This document shows, one piece after another, positions 8,767-17,723 of a stretch of 64,000 nucleotides of DNA. The notes beneath the pieces were generated by a model that did no database searches, was not told where the DNA came from, and saw only the letters and a list, made by a program, of their open reading frames with translations. Both the position numbers and the translations under genes were made by a program. Source of the DNA: Streptomyces tibetensis (GTDB taxonomy: Bacteria; Actinomycetota; Actinomycetes; Streptomycetales; Streptomycetaceae); NCBI RefSeq assembly GCF_007655005.1, contig NZ_SZVW01000014.1, positions 224,249-288,248 of the forward strand, read 5' to 3'. Each line of letters starts with the position of its first letter. Position 1 is the first letter of the stretch.

Positions 8767-9858
8767 CTACGACCCGATCCGCGCCGCGATGACCGGCGCC
8801 AGCCGGTCGGCTATGACCCGGTGCCCCCGGTCGTTGGGATGCACCGAGTCCGTCAGATCGCCCGAGCCCAGCCAGCCGGTGGTGTCGACGAAGGAGACCC
8901 GCGCGTCACCCCCGGCGACGGCGGCCTTCACCGCGGCCTCGGTCTGCGGGACGAACCGCCCGCGGAACGTCTCCAGCGCGAAGATCCACGCCTGCGGATA
9001 GGCGGCCCGCACCTTGCGCAGCAGACTGGTGTACGCCGACTGGAACTGCGCCGAGCTCACCCCGTGCCCGACGTCGTTGGTGCCGAGGTTGATGACGACC
9101 GCGTCGGCCCGGTAGCGGGAGAAGTTCCAGTCGGGCGTCGCCGCGTTCGGGTTGAGCTTGGTGAACTGCCGCTCCAGCCCCACGCACCCGTCCGCCGCGG
9201 CCACCAGGCACGCACCGCCCTGCGCTATCTGCGTGTGCTCGACGCCCAGTCGCTCCCCGATCAGCCAGCCGTAGGCGGTACGGGCATTCTGCGAGCTCGT
9301 CGTGCCCACAGTGATCGAGTCGCCGACGAACTCGACCAGCTTGGCCGGGGCCGGCGGCGCGAACGTCGTCCCGCCGCTGTCCAGGACCAGTCCCTGGAAG
9401 ACGGCGTCACCCTTGTACGACCCGGCCACCACCTGGTAGTTGACCTGGAGGGTGTGGTTGCCGGGAGAGAGGGCCGTCAGGGTCAGGTTCACCGTCCCCT
9501 TGACGTCGTCGTAGAAACGCACGGGACCGTTGTCGATGCGCGCCCACAGGTCGATCGTGTTCCGCTGCTTCAGCTTGACCGTCCGGCCGGTGAAGCCGAC
9601 CCGGTAGTACGCGCCCGCCCAGTACGGGGTGTAGGCGGTGGAGGAGCTGCTTGTGTCCCAGCGGCCGACGAACTTGATGTTCGGGTCGCCGGGCTGTCCG
9701 GGGGCGGCCGCCTTCACCGTGGTGCCGGTGAAGCCGGTCCGCACTGCGGCGGCCTGCGCGGGCGGGCCACCGGCCCAGGAGAGCAGGCAGGTCATGAGCA
9801 CCGCCGCGAAGAGGGCCGGCAAGGTGCGTCTCGGGAAGGTGTGGGGGGAGGTCTGCAC
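8767..9858 (-). CDS. Secreted SGNH/GDSL esterase with CE2-like N-terminal domain
   Basis: Exported carbohydrate esterase, 363 aa. The GTG at 9858 gives a Sec signal (PRRTLPALFAAVLMTCLLSW ending near AQAAA). The N-terminal half is a beta-sandwich-like domain (FVGRWD, YYRVGFTGRTVKLKQ) as in CE2 acetylxylan esterases. The C-terminal SGNH domain shows block I FVGDSITVG (nucleophile Ser181), block III NLGTNDVGHG and block V DSVHPND (Asp337, His340). The family removes acetyl groups from hemicellulose; that is inferred here. A perfect CebR-type palindrome lies 27-40 bases upstream of the start, so induction by cello-oligosaccharides is likely. A much longer in-frame extension upstream is only the antisense of the next gene. 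Confidence 0.88.
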   Translation of the reverse strand: MQTSPHTFPRRTLPALFAAVLMTCLLSWAGGPPAQAAAVRTGFTGTTVKAAAPGQPGDPNIKFVGRWDTSSSSTAYTPYWAGAYYRVGFTGRTVKLKQRNTIDLWARIDNGPVRFYDDVKGTVNLTLTALSPGNHTLQVNYQVVAGSYKGDAVFQGLVLDSGGTTFAPPAPAKLVEFVGDSITVGTTSSQNARTAYGWLIGERLGVEHTQIAQGGACLVAAADGCVGLERQFTKLNPNAATPDWNFSRYRADAVVINLGTNDVGHGVSSAQFQSAYTSLLRKVRAAYPQAWIFALETFRGRFVPQTEAAVKAAVAGGDARVSFVDTTGWLGSGDLTDSVHPNDRGHRVIADRLAPVIAARIGS

Positions 9859-9884
9859 GAGGTTCCCTTCACGTAGGGACGGAC

Positions 9885-9898
9885 TGGGAGCGCTCCCA
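9885..9898. promoter_or_regulatory. CebR-type operator, perfect 14-bp palindrome
   Basis: TGGGAGCGCTCCCA is a perfect inverted repeat and matches the published CebR (LacI-family cellobiose/cellotriose repressor) consensus of Streptomyces. It sits between the esterase start (9858, leftward) and the NTPase gene (10102, rightward), 27 bases from the esterase start, where a repressor would block transcription. No cebR gene is in the window. Confidence 0.85.
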
Positions 9899-10101
9899 TA
9901 GGCAGTCATTCGAGAGAAGCAGTGAAACGGTTCAGCGTCAACCGCGCCGCCGTTGAGGGGAGTCGAGGGGAGAAACACCCGGAGGGCCGCTCGCGCGGCA
10001 CGGGCGCCATACGGCCGGGTGGCGGGTGCCCGCGGCGCTTCGTCGGGTGAATCTGAGACCGCCGGCGCCCTGAACACCGTTCGCGGCGGAAGCCTCACAG
10101 G

Positions 10102-13100
10102 GTGAGCGAAGGAGGAGGACCACCCCATCGGCGGCTCGGGCGCGTGCTGCGCGACGCGCTCGGGGTCCGCGGCGCCCTGCACCGGCGCAGACTGATGCGG
10201 CAGGGTTACGACCGGACCAGGACCTGGCGGGTCCGCAAGAGCGGCGCCTACGTGGCACTGCTGGTGCTGACGTTCACCGGCGCACTGCTCCTGCTGTTCC
10301 TGGCCATCACGGCCCTGGTCAGCCTGCCGCAGAAGGACGGTGTCCAAACGCCCGTCCGGTGGATCGGCGATCAGTGCGGCGCCCCCGACGGTTTCAGCTG
10401 CACCGTCCTGCAGTCGCTCTTCATGCCGTTCCTCACCCTCGCCCTGGCCACCGTCACCTACCTGTTCTTCCGCTTCAGACACGTACGCCGGGCGTATGTG
10501 CGCAAGGCGCTGGAGGATCCCCACGACCTCGTGGAGACCGCGGGCGGCATCTTCGGCCGGGTCGTCGGCCGCGACCAGCTCTGCGCCGTCCTCATGGAGG
10601 ACCTCCGCGACCGCCGCTTCCGCCGTACCCACGTCGTCGTCGGCGGCATCGGCACCGGCAAGACCGCGCTGGTGGTCCTGCTGACCCAGCGGCTCGCCGA
10701 GCGCGGGGCGGTGCCCGTGCCGCTGCGGCTGCGCGCCGCCGACAGGAAACTGGACTTCCGTGAGCTGGCCTTCGAACGCTTCTGTCAGGAGGTGCAGGGC
10801 ACCATCCGCTCCGGCGCGGAAGCGGAGAAGGTGTGGCGGCGGCTGAGCCAGCAGGGCCGGATCGTGGTCCTCGCGGACGGACTGGACGAAGCGCTCACCA
10901 CACAAGCCCTGACGGAGGAGCGCGACACCATCATCCGGCTCGCCATCCGCCGCGCCAACGAGGAGGGCCTGCCGCTGATCATCACCTCCCGGCCGCACGA
11001 CTCGTTGCGCGGCATGGAGGCCTCCCTCACCGAGCTGGAGCCGCTGAGCGAGGAGGCCGCCCTCACCTACATCTCGTCCGGGGGCGCCGGGGAGGACCGC
11101 CAGCGGCTGGACTGGATCGTCGAGCGGGCCGGCATCGCGGAGGCGCCGACCTATCTGGAGATCGCGGCCGAACTGCACGAACAGGGCCTGCTGGAGCGCG
11201 CCCTGAGCGCCCCCACGGAGGAAGAGGCGGTGGAGACCAGGGGCGGCGACCGGGCGTCCTTGCGATTCCATCTGTTCGAAACCTGGCTCAGCGCCCTCAT
11301 CAGCGGCCGTTTCCAGCCGCACCTGCCCCTCTCCCCCGAGGAGCGCCGCTCGACCGTCCACTACCTGTCCGCGCTCGCGTGCGTGGGACTCGCCCTCGAC
11401 ACCTCCGAGGTGCGGTTCACCGACGTCGTCGACGAGCAGGACCCGGCCCGCTCCCGCTACCCCGAGATCGTCCGCGAACTGGCCCGCAGGGTCGGCGACA
11501 GCGGCATCGACCTCAGGCTCGCCGCCCACTGGGGCGCCCGGATGGAGCTGGTCGAGCTCGGCGGGGACCGCGTCCGCTTCCAGCACAGCGTCATCCAGGC
11601 CCAGCTGGGCGCCCGCTTCCTGAACGCGGTGATCCACCCCGACGTCCCGGACGAACCCCGCGAGGGGTCGTTCTTCCCGGCGGCCCTGCGCAGTCCGGGC
11701 CGGGAACTGCTGATCGCCATGGTGCTGCACTCCCGGCTGCCGGACGGGGCGTGCGTCCACGACGAGCCGGGCGCGGCGGGCCCGGACGGGACCTGCTGGT
11801 GCCCGGTGAGCGCCGCCCGCGACCTGTTGATGGAGGCCGCCTGCCAGGCGCAGTCGGTCCGCAACTGCGGCCAGGGCAACGACGACCACCAAGAGGTGCG
11901 CCCGCTCTTCGGCCGCACCCTGCACAGCAAAGCCCTGGAGCTCTACGCGGCGGCCCTGGAGATCGACAGCGTCGACGCCGAGCCCGAGCAGCACCTGATC
12001 GCCATGCGGCTGTGCACCTCCTGGCCGGAGCTGCGGGCCCGCGACCCGCACACCCTGCAGACCGCCAAGGCCCTGCTCGTGACCCGGTTCGGCGAGGCCA
12101 TGCGCGGGGTCGCCCAGCGCCAGACGCTCCGGCCCGCCTACCTGGAACTGTTCGAGATCGCGCGCCTGGAACCCTCGTACGCCGTCCGTCTCGCCATCGC
12201 GCAGGAGATCGGAGCCGGCGGCGACCTCGCCTTCGAGGCGCTCCAGCCCAGACTGCGTGGACCGCAGGTGGTCGAGAGCGGGCGGGTGGAGCGGGAGCCC
12301 GACTGGACGGAGGAGATCTGGGGCGGCCAGCAGCCCGAGGTCGTCGGCGAGCGCGAGAGCCGACGCCGACGGCACGGCGAGGGCCAGGTCGCCCGCATGA
12401 AACGGGAACTGAAGGAGCGTGAGCAGCAACGGCGTCAGGAGCGCCGGCGGGAGCGCGAGGACCGCGAGGCCGAGGAACGGCAGTGGCGGGACAACACCCT
12501 GTGCGCCTGGCTGGTCCCGCTGCTCGTCGGCTCGGTCACCACCCACCGGCACCAGGACACACCGTACGCCTTCCTGGAGAGCTGGGTGCGCCGCGTCGGC
12601 ATCCCCGAGGACAGCCCGGACGCGCGCGCCGGACTCGACCTCCACGTGGAGGTGGCACTCGCGCAGGGCTTCAAGTACGCGGCGAACCGGCGGCACCGCC
12701 ATCCGCACGCCCGGGCCGAGGCCCGCGAGTACCTCAGCGAGCAGGCCTGGGACATGCTCAAGCGCACCCGCTTCTGGTTCACCCGCCTGACACTGCTGCA
12801 CGCGCTCACCCTCTGGGACCTGCCCGACGGCGCCACGACCTCCCGCCCCTCCAGCGGCCACGGTTCCGACCCCGCCCAGCAGGTCCGTCAGTGGCTGGCC
12901 CGGCCGGACGGCGAGCCGGAGCACCCCTTCGTGACGGCGGCCGGGAAGCTGTGCGTGTGGGCGCTCGAAACCCGGCAGCCCGAACGGTTCCTGTGGGTCG
13001 ACGAGTCGGGCGTCGCCGCGCACGTCGGCTCCCAGACGTCCCGGGGCGAGGCCCGAAAGCACAACCTCTGGATCCCGCCCTCCACCGGCTGGAGCGCCCT

Positions 13101-13533
13101 CCACCCGAGCGCGCAGCAACTGCTCGCCGACGTGCTGCTGCTGCTCAACCTCGCCGAGCGCGGCGACTGGCCCACCGACCGCATCCGCCGCCTGCAGCAC
13201 ACCGCCCGCCCCGACCTGCCGCCCTGCCTCACCCTGGACCGCAGCCCGCTCGACCCCGGCCGTACCGCCGTCCGCACGGCGTCCTCCCAGGCGGGCTCCA
13301 ACTGCCGCGACGACTGCGCCTTCGAACTGTGCCCCTACCCTCCCAAGGGCCTCGACGGCCAGCGCGTGGAACTCGGTGAGGCCTTCTGCCGCGCCCAGGC
13401 CACCCTCCTGTCCCACTCCCGCTCCGGCCTGCACCCCAAGGCGTCCTGGCAACGCCGCACCAGCACCGCGGAGTTGCGGGCGTTCTGGGAGTCGATGGGG
13501 CATCGGGCGCAGCACAATGCGCGGCCGCGGTGA
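10102..13533 (+). CDS. Membrane-anchored NACHT-type STAND NTPase
   Basis: Large protein of 1143 aa. The N-terminus has two hydrophobic segments (about residues 47-72 and 107-124), which should anchor it with the NTPase in the cytoplasm. The NTPase domain follows: VVVGGIGTGKTALVVLL (Walker A G181-T188) and VLADGLDEAL (D259, D262, E263), the Walker B plus adjacent acidic residue typical of NACHT proteins. ITSRP is the sensor-like motif. The rest is a long helical region with no repeat family I can name; a highly charged coiled coil lies at about 757-795. It starts at GTG 10102 without a strong ribosome site. NACHT proteins often act as ligand-triggered oligomerising switches, some in phage defence. 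The sensor and effector roles here are unknown. Confidence 0.82.
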   Translation: MSEGGGPPHRRLGRVLRDALGVRGALHRRRLMRQGYDRTRTWRVRKSGAYVALLVLTFTGALLLLFLAITALVSLPQKDGVQTPVRWIGDQCGAPDGFSCTVLQSLFMPFLTLALATVTYLFFRFRHVRRAYVRKALEDPHDLVETAGGIFGRVVGRDQLCAVLMEDLRDRRFRRTHVVVGGIGTGKTALVVLLTQRLAERGAVPVPLRLRAADRKLDFRELAFERFCQEVQGTIRSGAEAEKVWRRLSQQGRIVVLADGLDEALTTQALTEERDTIIRLAIRRANEEGLPLIITSRPHDSLRGMEASLTELEPLSEEAALTYISSGGAGEDRQRLDWIVERAGIAEAPTYLEIAAELHEQGLLERALSAPTEEEAVETRGGDRASLRFHLFETWLSALISGRFQPHLPLSPEERRSTVHYLSALACVGLALDTSEVRFTDVVDEQDPARSRYPEIVRELARRVGDSGIDLRLAAHWGARMELVELGGDRVRFQHSVIQAQLGARFLNAVIHPDVPDEPREGSFFPAALRSPGRELLIAMVLHSRLPDGACVHDEPGAAGPDGTCWCPVSAARDLLMEAACQAQSVRNCGQGNDDHQEVRPLFGRTLHSKALELYAAALEIDSVDAEPEQHLIAMRLCTSWPELRARDPHTLQTAKALLVTRFGEAMRGVAQRQTLRPAYLELFEIARLEPSYAVRLAIAQEIGAGGDLAFEALQPRLRGPQVVESGRVEREPDWTEEIWGGQQPEVVGERESRRRRHGEGQVARMKRELKEREQQRRQERRREREDREAEERQWRDNTLCAWLVPLLVGSVTTHRHQDTPYAFLESWVRRVGIPEDSPDARAGLDLHVEVALAQGFKYAANRRHRHPHARAEAREYLSEQAWDMLKRTRFWFTRLTLLHALTLWDLPDGATTSRPSSGHGSDPAQQVRQWLARPDGEPEHPFVTAAGKLCVWALETRQPERFLWVDESGVAAHVGSQTSRGEARKHNLWIPPSTGWSALHPSAQQLLADVLLLLNLAERGDWPTDRIRRLQHTARPDLPPCLTLDRSPLDPGRTAVRTASSQAGSNCRDDCAFELCPYPPKGLDGQRVELGEAFCRAQATLLSHSRSGLHPKASWQRRTSTAELRAFWESMGHRAQHNARPR

Positions 13534-13600
13534 AACGGGCACCGGTGCAGTGCGGAGCCGTCCGGGCGTTGCGCGACTGCCCGTCCGTGGCGGACGCCTG

Positions 13601-16516
13601 TCACGGCCGCGGCCGGGGAAACGTCTCCAGCGCCGCGGCCAGGCCTGCCGCGTCCGTGCCGATCTTGCGGTAGACGGAGGAGAGCAGCCGCCGCACGCCC
13701 TCCTCGGTGAGGTGCAGCTCCTTGGCCACGACCGCCGCGGCGTGGCCCCCCACCGTCATCTCGGCGGCCTTGCGCTCCTGCGCTGTGAGCGTGTCCGTCT
13801 GTGCATAGCGCAGGGGCAGCGGTCGCAGTCCGGCGGCGGACAGTTCCCTCCTGGCCCGGGCGGCGAGGCCCTCGGCACCGCAGTGCACCGCGCCCTCCAG
13901 ACCTTGGTAGAGGCGGTCGGCGGCCTGGTGCAGACGGCCGTCGCGGGCCAGCGCGGCGCCGTGGCCGACCAGGGCACGGGCCAGCTCGTACGCGGCGGGC
14001 GACTGCTGCAGCTGGTCGACGGCCTGCGCGTGCAGATCGAGCCCCGCCTCACCGCCCGTCACCTCCGCCTGCGTATGGAGCGCCTGGCCGATCGCGGACG
14101 CCGCGCCGAAGTCCCGGGCCCGCTTCACCGCGTCCTGGGCGTGGCGCACCGCCCGGTCGGGAGCACTGCGCGACAGGGCCGAGGCCAGCCCCAGCTGCCA
14201 GGGGCACCATGCGGGGTTGCGCCATTCCCGGCCCTCCAGCCATTCCCCGACACGGGTCAGCAGGGGAGCGGCCTCGTCGGGCCGCCCCTCCGCCAGGAGC
14301 AACTCGGCGTAAACCGTGCGCGGGTCGGGATAGATGACGGCGTTCGGGATGACGTCGCCGTAGTGGTACGTGTCGGCGAGCCGACGTGCCGCCACGACGC
14401 GGCCGCGGGCCAGGAGCGTCTGGATCAGGATGCCGATGGCGAACCACTGGGCGGGCACCGCGCCTTCCACCCGGTCGGCGATGCGCAGGCCCTCCCGCAC
14501 CGCGTTCTCGGCCTCGGCCAGACAGCCACGGCGGTAGCGGATGTACCCGGAGAGCGTCTGCCCCAGGGCCAGGTGGGAACCGCGCCAGCCCTTCGACTCG
14601 CACTCCGCCATGCCCTTCGCGAACAGTTCCTCGGCCCGCCGCGGCTGGTCGCAGTACATGAACACCAGCGCTACCGAGACGGGCACCTCGAAGCCGTGAT
14701 TCTCATGGGTCCAGCTCAGCCCGCCGCGCAGGGCCTTCTCGGCGTAGGCGAGAGCCTTGTGGCGGGGCTCCCCGCACATCATCGCGTCCCAGGCGCGCGA
14801 GCCGATGATGTAGCGCTCCTCCGGACCGCGCCCGGGCAGGCGGTCGGCGAGCCGGGCCAGCTTGCGTGAACGGCCGGCCGAGTCGACCTCGTCGGTGCGG
14901 AACGCGCTCCACACGAAGTGGTCGGCCTGCATCCGCAGCCTGATCCGAGGATGGGCGGCGGCCCGCTGCGCCTCGTCCGCGGCCACCGTCGCCGCCTCCG
15001 CCATCCGGTCGGTGTGGGCCAGGGCCTGGGTCAGCCGGTACACCATGGAGGCACGCAGCTCGGGGTCGATGCCCGGTTCCGCGAGCGCCTCGCGCAGGTG
15101 GGTCACGGTCGCCGTCGGCTTGATGAGGAAGGTCGCGCAGGCGAGTTCGTGCAACAGCGCGGCGCGTTCCTCAGGCAGCGGTGGTTCCTGCAGAGCCCGG
15201 TTCAGCAGCCGTCGGGCGGCCTCCGGGGCGCCGGAGTGCAGCGCCTCCCGGGCGGCCTCCCGCAGACAGGCCACGGCCTCGGCGCTGCCTTCGCAGGGGA
15301 CTTCCAGCAGGTGCCGGGCCGCGGCGGCCTGACCGAGCCCGGCGGCCCGGACGGCCTCCGCGGCCGAGTTGTGCAGCCCCTCGCGCAGACTCGGTCCGAT
15401 GGACCGGTAGATCGTGGTGGCGATCAGGGGATGAAGGAATTCCAGGGTCTCTCCGCGTGCCCTTCCGTCGGCCAGCACACGGGCGGCGCGCAGCTTCTCC
15501 GTGGCCTCGGCCGCCGCCGTGCTGCCGATCGCCGCGATACGGGCGGCCAGTTCCGGTGGGATGGCCTGCCCGAGCACGGCCGCGGCGTAGGCGAAGCGGA
15601 CGGTGGTGGTGCCCAACCCCTGGAGTCGCTCGATCAGTCCGGGCCCCTTCACCGCGGCGGCCAGATCGCGCATCGTGGGCAAGTCCTCTCTGGTGCCCCG
15701 CAGATCGCGCTCGCCGAGCCTGATGGAGAGCTCCACCGCCTCGAAGGGGCTCCCCCCGGTGATCTCCCAGCATTCCTCGCAGAAGGCGTCCTCGGCCTGC
15801 TCGCCGACCTCGTCCCGGACGATCCTGGCGACGGCCGTGGCGCTGAGCGGCGCCAAGGTGAAGGGACGGTTCCCCAGGTCGGCGGAGGGGGAACCGAACG
15901 CCGCTGCCTCGAGGGGCAGTTCGTCCGGCCGGAAGGCGACGACGATCAGCAGTGACAGGTCCACGGCCCGCGGAGCGAACGAGGCCAGCCAGGTCAGTGA
16001 CTCGACGTCCGCCCAGTGCAGATCGTCCAGCAGCAGGACCACGGGCGTCTTCGTCACCGCGAGTCGCGTCATCACCCAGTCGAGACCGTCACGGACCCCG
16101 GTCGGGTCCGGAACATGGCCGCCGCTGGGAGCGGCGACCAGACCGAGTGCGGCGGCGACGATGTCGTACCAGCCGCCCAGGAAGGCACGGAGCTCGCCCT
16201 CGTCCATCGACGCCAACGAGGGCTGGACGACCTGGCGCACCAGGTGGAACGCCAGCCCCTGCTCCTTCTCGCCGCCCCGGCCCGACAGCACGGTGAATCC
16301 CTGCGCGCGGGCGCGGACGCGGGCCTCGGTCAACAGGGCGGTCTTGCCCATCCCGGCCGGACCGGTGAAGGCGAGGAGCCCACCGCGCGGTGCCTGTGGC
16401 ACACCGTCGACGGTGTCCCGCAGGCCCGTCAGTGCCGACTCCAGTGCCCGCAGCTCCTTGCGGCGCTCGAGCAACGGCCGGGTTGCGGGCATGGGTTGCC
16501 GCAGCTCATTCGCCAT
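13601..16516 (-). CDS. LAL-type LuxR family transcriptional regulator (AAA ATPase + HTH)
   Basis: Large ATP-binding regulator of the LuxR type, 971 aa. ATG 16516 is chosen because the protein then starts just before the conserved N-terminal region (PLLERRKELRALESAL); the frame stays open upstream but reads like noise. Walker A is GPAGMGKTA (G52-T59) and a Walker B-like VVLLLDDLHWAD follows, both typical of MalT/LAL proteins. The middle is helical and TPR-like. The C-terminal 60 residues (about 906-968) form the LuxR HTH: LTAQERKAAEM, then LTEEGVRRLLSSVYRKIG. LAL proteins commonly activate secondary-metabolism clusters. It lies downstream of the terpene synthase on the same strand (193-base gap), so it may be the pathway activator; that is inference from position. 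Confidence 0.9.
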   Translation of the reverse strand: MANELRQPMPATRPLLERRKELRALESALTGLRDTVDGVPQAPRGGLLAFTGPAGMGKTALLTEARVRARAQGFTVLSGRGGEKEQGLAFHLVRQVVQPSLASMDEGELRAFLGGWYDIVAAALGLVAAPSGGHVPDPTGVRDGLDWVMTRLAVTKTPVVLLLDDLHWADVESLTWLASFAPRAVDLSLLIVVAFRPDELPLEAAAFGSPSADLGNRPFTLAPLSATAVARIVRDEVGEQAEDAFCEECWEITGGSPFEAVELSIRLGERDLRGTREDLPTMRDLAAAVKGPGLIERLQGLGTTTVRFAYAAAVLGQAIPPELAARIAAIGSTAAAEATEKLRAARVLADGRARGETLEFLHPLIATTIYRSIGPSLREGLHNSAAEAVRAAGLGQAAAARHLLEVPCEGSAEAVACLREAAREALHSGAPEAARRLLNRALQEPPLPEERAALLHELACATFLIKPTATVTHLREALAEPGIDPELRASMVYRLTQALAHTDRMAEAATVAADEAQRAAAHPRIRLRMQADHFVWSAFRTDEVDSAGRSRKLARLADRLPGRGPEERYIIGSRAWDAMMCGEPRHKALAYAEKALRGGLSWTHENHGFEVPVSVALVFMYCDQPRRAEELFAKGMAECESKGWRGSHLALGQTLSGYIRYRRGCLAEAENAVREGLRIADRVEGAVPAQWFAIGILIQTLLARGRVVAARRLADTYHYGDVIPNAVIYPDPRTVYAELLLAEGRPDEAAPLLTRVGEWLEGREWRNPAWCPWQLGLASALSRSAPDRAVRHAQDAVKRARDFGAASAIGQALHTQAEVTGGEAGLDLHAQAVDQLQQSPAAYELARALVGHGAALARDGRLHQAADRLYQGLEGAVHCGAEGLAARARRELSAAGLRPLPLRYAQTDTLTAQERKAAEMTVGGHAAAVVAKELHLTEEGVRRLLSSVYRKIGTDAAGLAAALETFPRPRP

Positions 16517-16709
16517 GTGCCGTACCGCTTCCTGTCGTCGGCCATCGGGAGGCAGCGCGAGCGTATGCCGCCCGATGGGCAGCGCTCCGGAATCCGGAAC
16601 GAACACGACAAAGAAGGGTGAACGACCTGCTATACCCGCGTGAAATGCGGGCCGGGCGGGTAGCGTGGCCCGAATGGGCACCCGTCACGCACCCTGACGC
16701 CCCGTCCTT

Positions 16710-17723
16710 TCACCGCAGACCCGGAGCCGCCGCGTCCGCGTAGCGCGGCACGGTGCGGGACCAGTAGTAGCAGCCACGGATCCAGCCGGCCATGCCTTCC
16801 ACATAGCCGACGCCCGAAGGGCTCAACTCCGGTTCGATCTCGGCGTAGAGGCTTTCGAACGCGCGGATCGTGCGGTTGATCTGCTGGATGGCCAGGGTGA
16901 CGGCCACCGGGAGAGGGCACTGATGGGCCCGCTGGTAGGCGAGGGCCAGGTTGATCATTTCGCCGGACCGCTGCTCCTTGACCGCGGAGAAGAGGTCGGG
17001 GATCCACACCGCGGCGTCGGCCGACAGCCGGCTCAGCTGTCGCATGACCGGGTGGTGGAGTTCCTCGGAGGTCAGTTCGCATGGCTGCGCGGCCTCACAC
17101 AGCGGGTGGAAGGGTTCGACGCCCGCGGTGAGGGACCGTATCGAGGTGCACAGCCCGGGCCGCAGGGGGGAGGGATGAGTCTGGGCCACCGCCTCGTACA
17201 GCAGCCCGTGCACGTACTCGCGGCTCTTCCACGCCCAGCGGGAGGCCTGCGCGGGTGTGCACCGCCCGCGGACCTGCCGGTAGAGGTCGGACAGGGCCGC
17301 TCCCAGCGGAGTGCTGGGCGGTGCGCCGTCCCGCAGGATCGCGATGCTCTCGCCCAGCATGGGCAGCAACTGGCCGGGCCGGTGCCGGCCGACCTCCTCG
17401 GCCCGGTCGTCGAAGACGAACTGGTAGGCGATCTGGTGGGCGACGAGCTGCAGCACGCCGGGGTCCGCGTCCGGGCTGTTGTAGGAGGCGAGTTCGGCCG
17501 GGCGGGTGTGACAGATCATGGCCGAGACGCCCGGTTCGTCGCTCAACCCGGTCGCGCGCAGCCACTCGTCGACACCCGCCGTGACCGCGGCCTCGTGCGG
17601 ACTGCGCCGGAACGGGAAGGGCATGTAGAGGTGAGCGTCGATCAGCTCCACCAAGGTGGACGCAGGAAGCACGTCCTGCGCGACTGCCGCCCGCTCCTCA
17701 TGCGTGGTGGACACCGTTGTCAC
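16710..17723 (-). CDS. Class I terpene synthase with altered NSE motif
   Basis: Terpene cyclase of 337 aa, the normal length for bacterial sesqui/diterpene cyclases. The Asp-rich motif FVFDDRAEE (D105, D106, E109) binds the Mg-diphosphate. The second metal motif reads PDLFSAVKE (242-250): D243, S246 and E250 are in place, but the first Asn/Asp of the canonical (N/D)DxxSxxxE is Pro242. A C-terminal Arg-Tyr pair (VPRYAD) is present. GTG 17723 has GGAGGG eight bases upstream. Its start overlaps the end of the upstream P450 gene by 26 bases, so the two are translationally coupled. Product and chain length cannot be told. It differs clearly from epi-isozizaene, geosmin and pentalenene synthases as I remember them. 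Confidence 0.85.
   Translation of the reverse strand: MTTVSTTHEERAAVAQDVLPASTLVELIDAHLYMPFPFRRSPHEAAVTAGVDEWLRATGLSDEPGVSAMICHTRPAELASYNSPDADPGVLQLVAHQIAYQFVFDDRAEEVGRHRPGQLLPMLGESIAILRDGAPPSTPLGAALSDLYRQVRGRCTPAQASRWAWKSREYVHGLLYEAVAQTHPSPLRPGLCTSIRSLTAGVEPFHPLCEAAQPCELTSEELHHPVMRQLSRLSADAAVWIPDLFSAVKEQRSGEMINLALAYQRAHQCPLPVAVTLAIQQINRTIRAFESLYAEIEPELSPSGVGYVEGMAGWIRGCYYWSRTVPRYADAAAPGLR

Noticed and set aside
7153..9876. A 907-codon plus-strand frame across the MFS exporter and esterase
   Set aside because: Arg/Pro/His-rich translation typical of an out-of-frame shadow; both real genes have clear family motifs in other frames.
8767..13542. A 1591-codon minus-strand frame continuing upstream of the esterase
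   Set aside because: Upstream of 9858 it is antisense to the NACHT gene; the signal peptide, ribosome-site position and CebR box fix the true start. Long antisense frames are expected in DNA this GC-rich.
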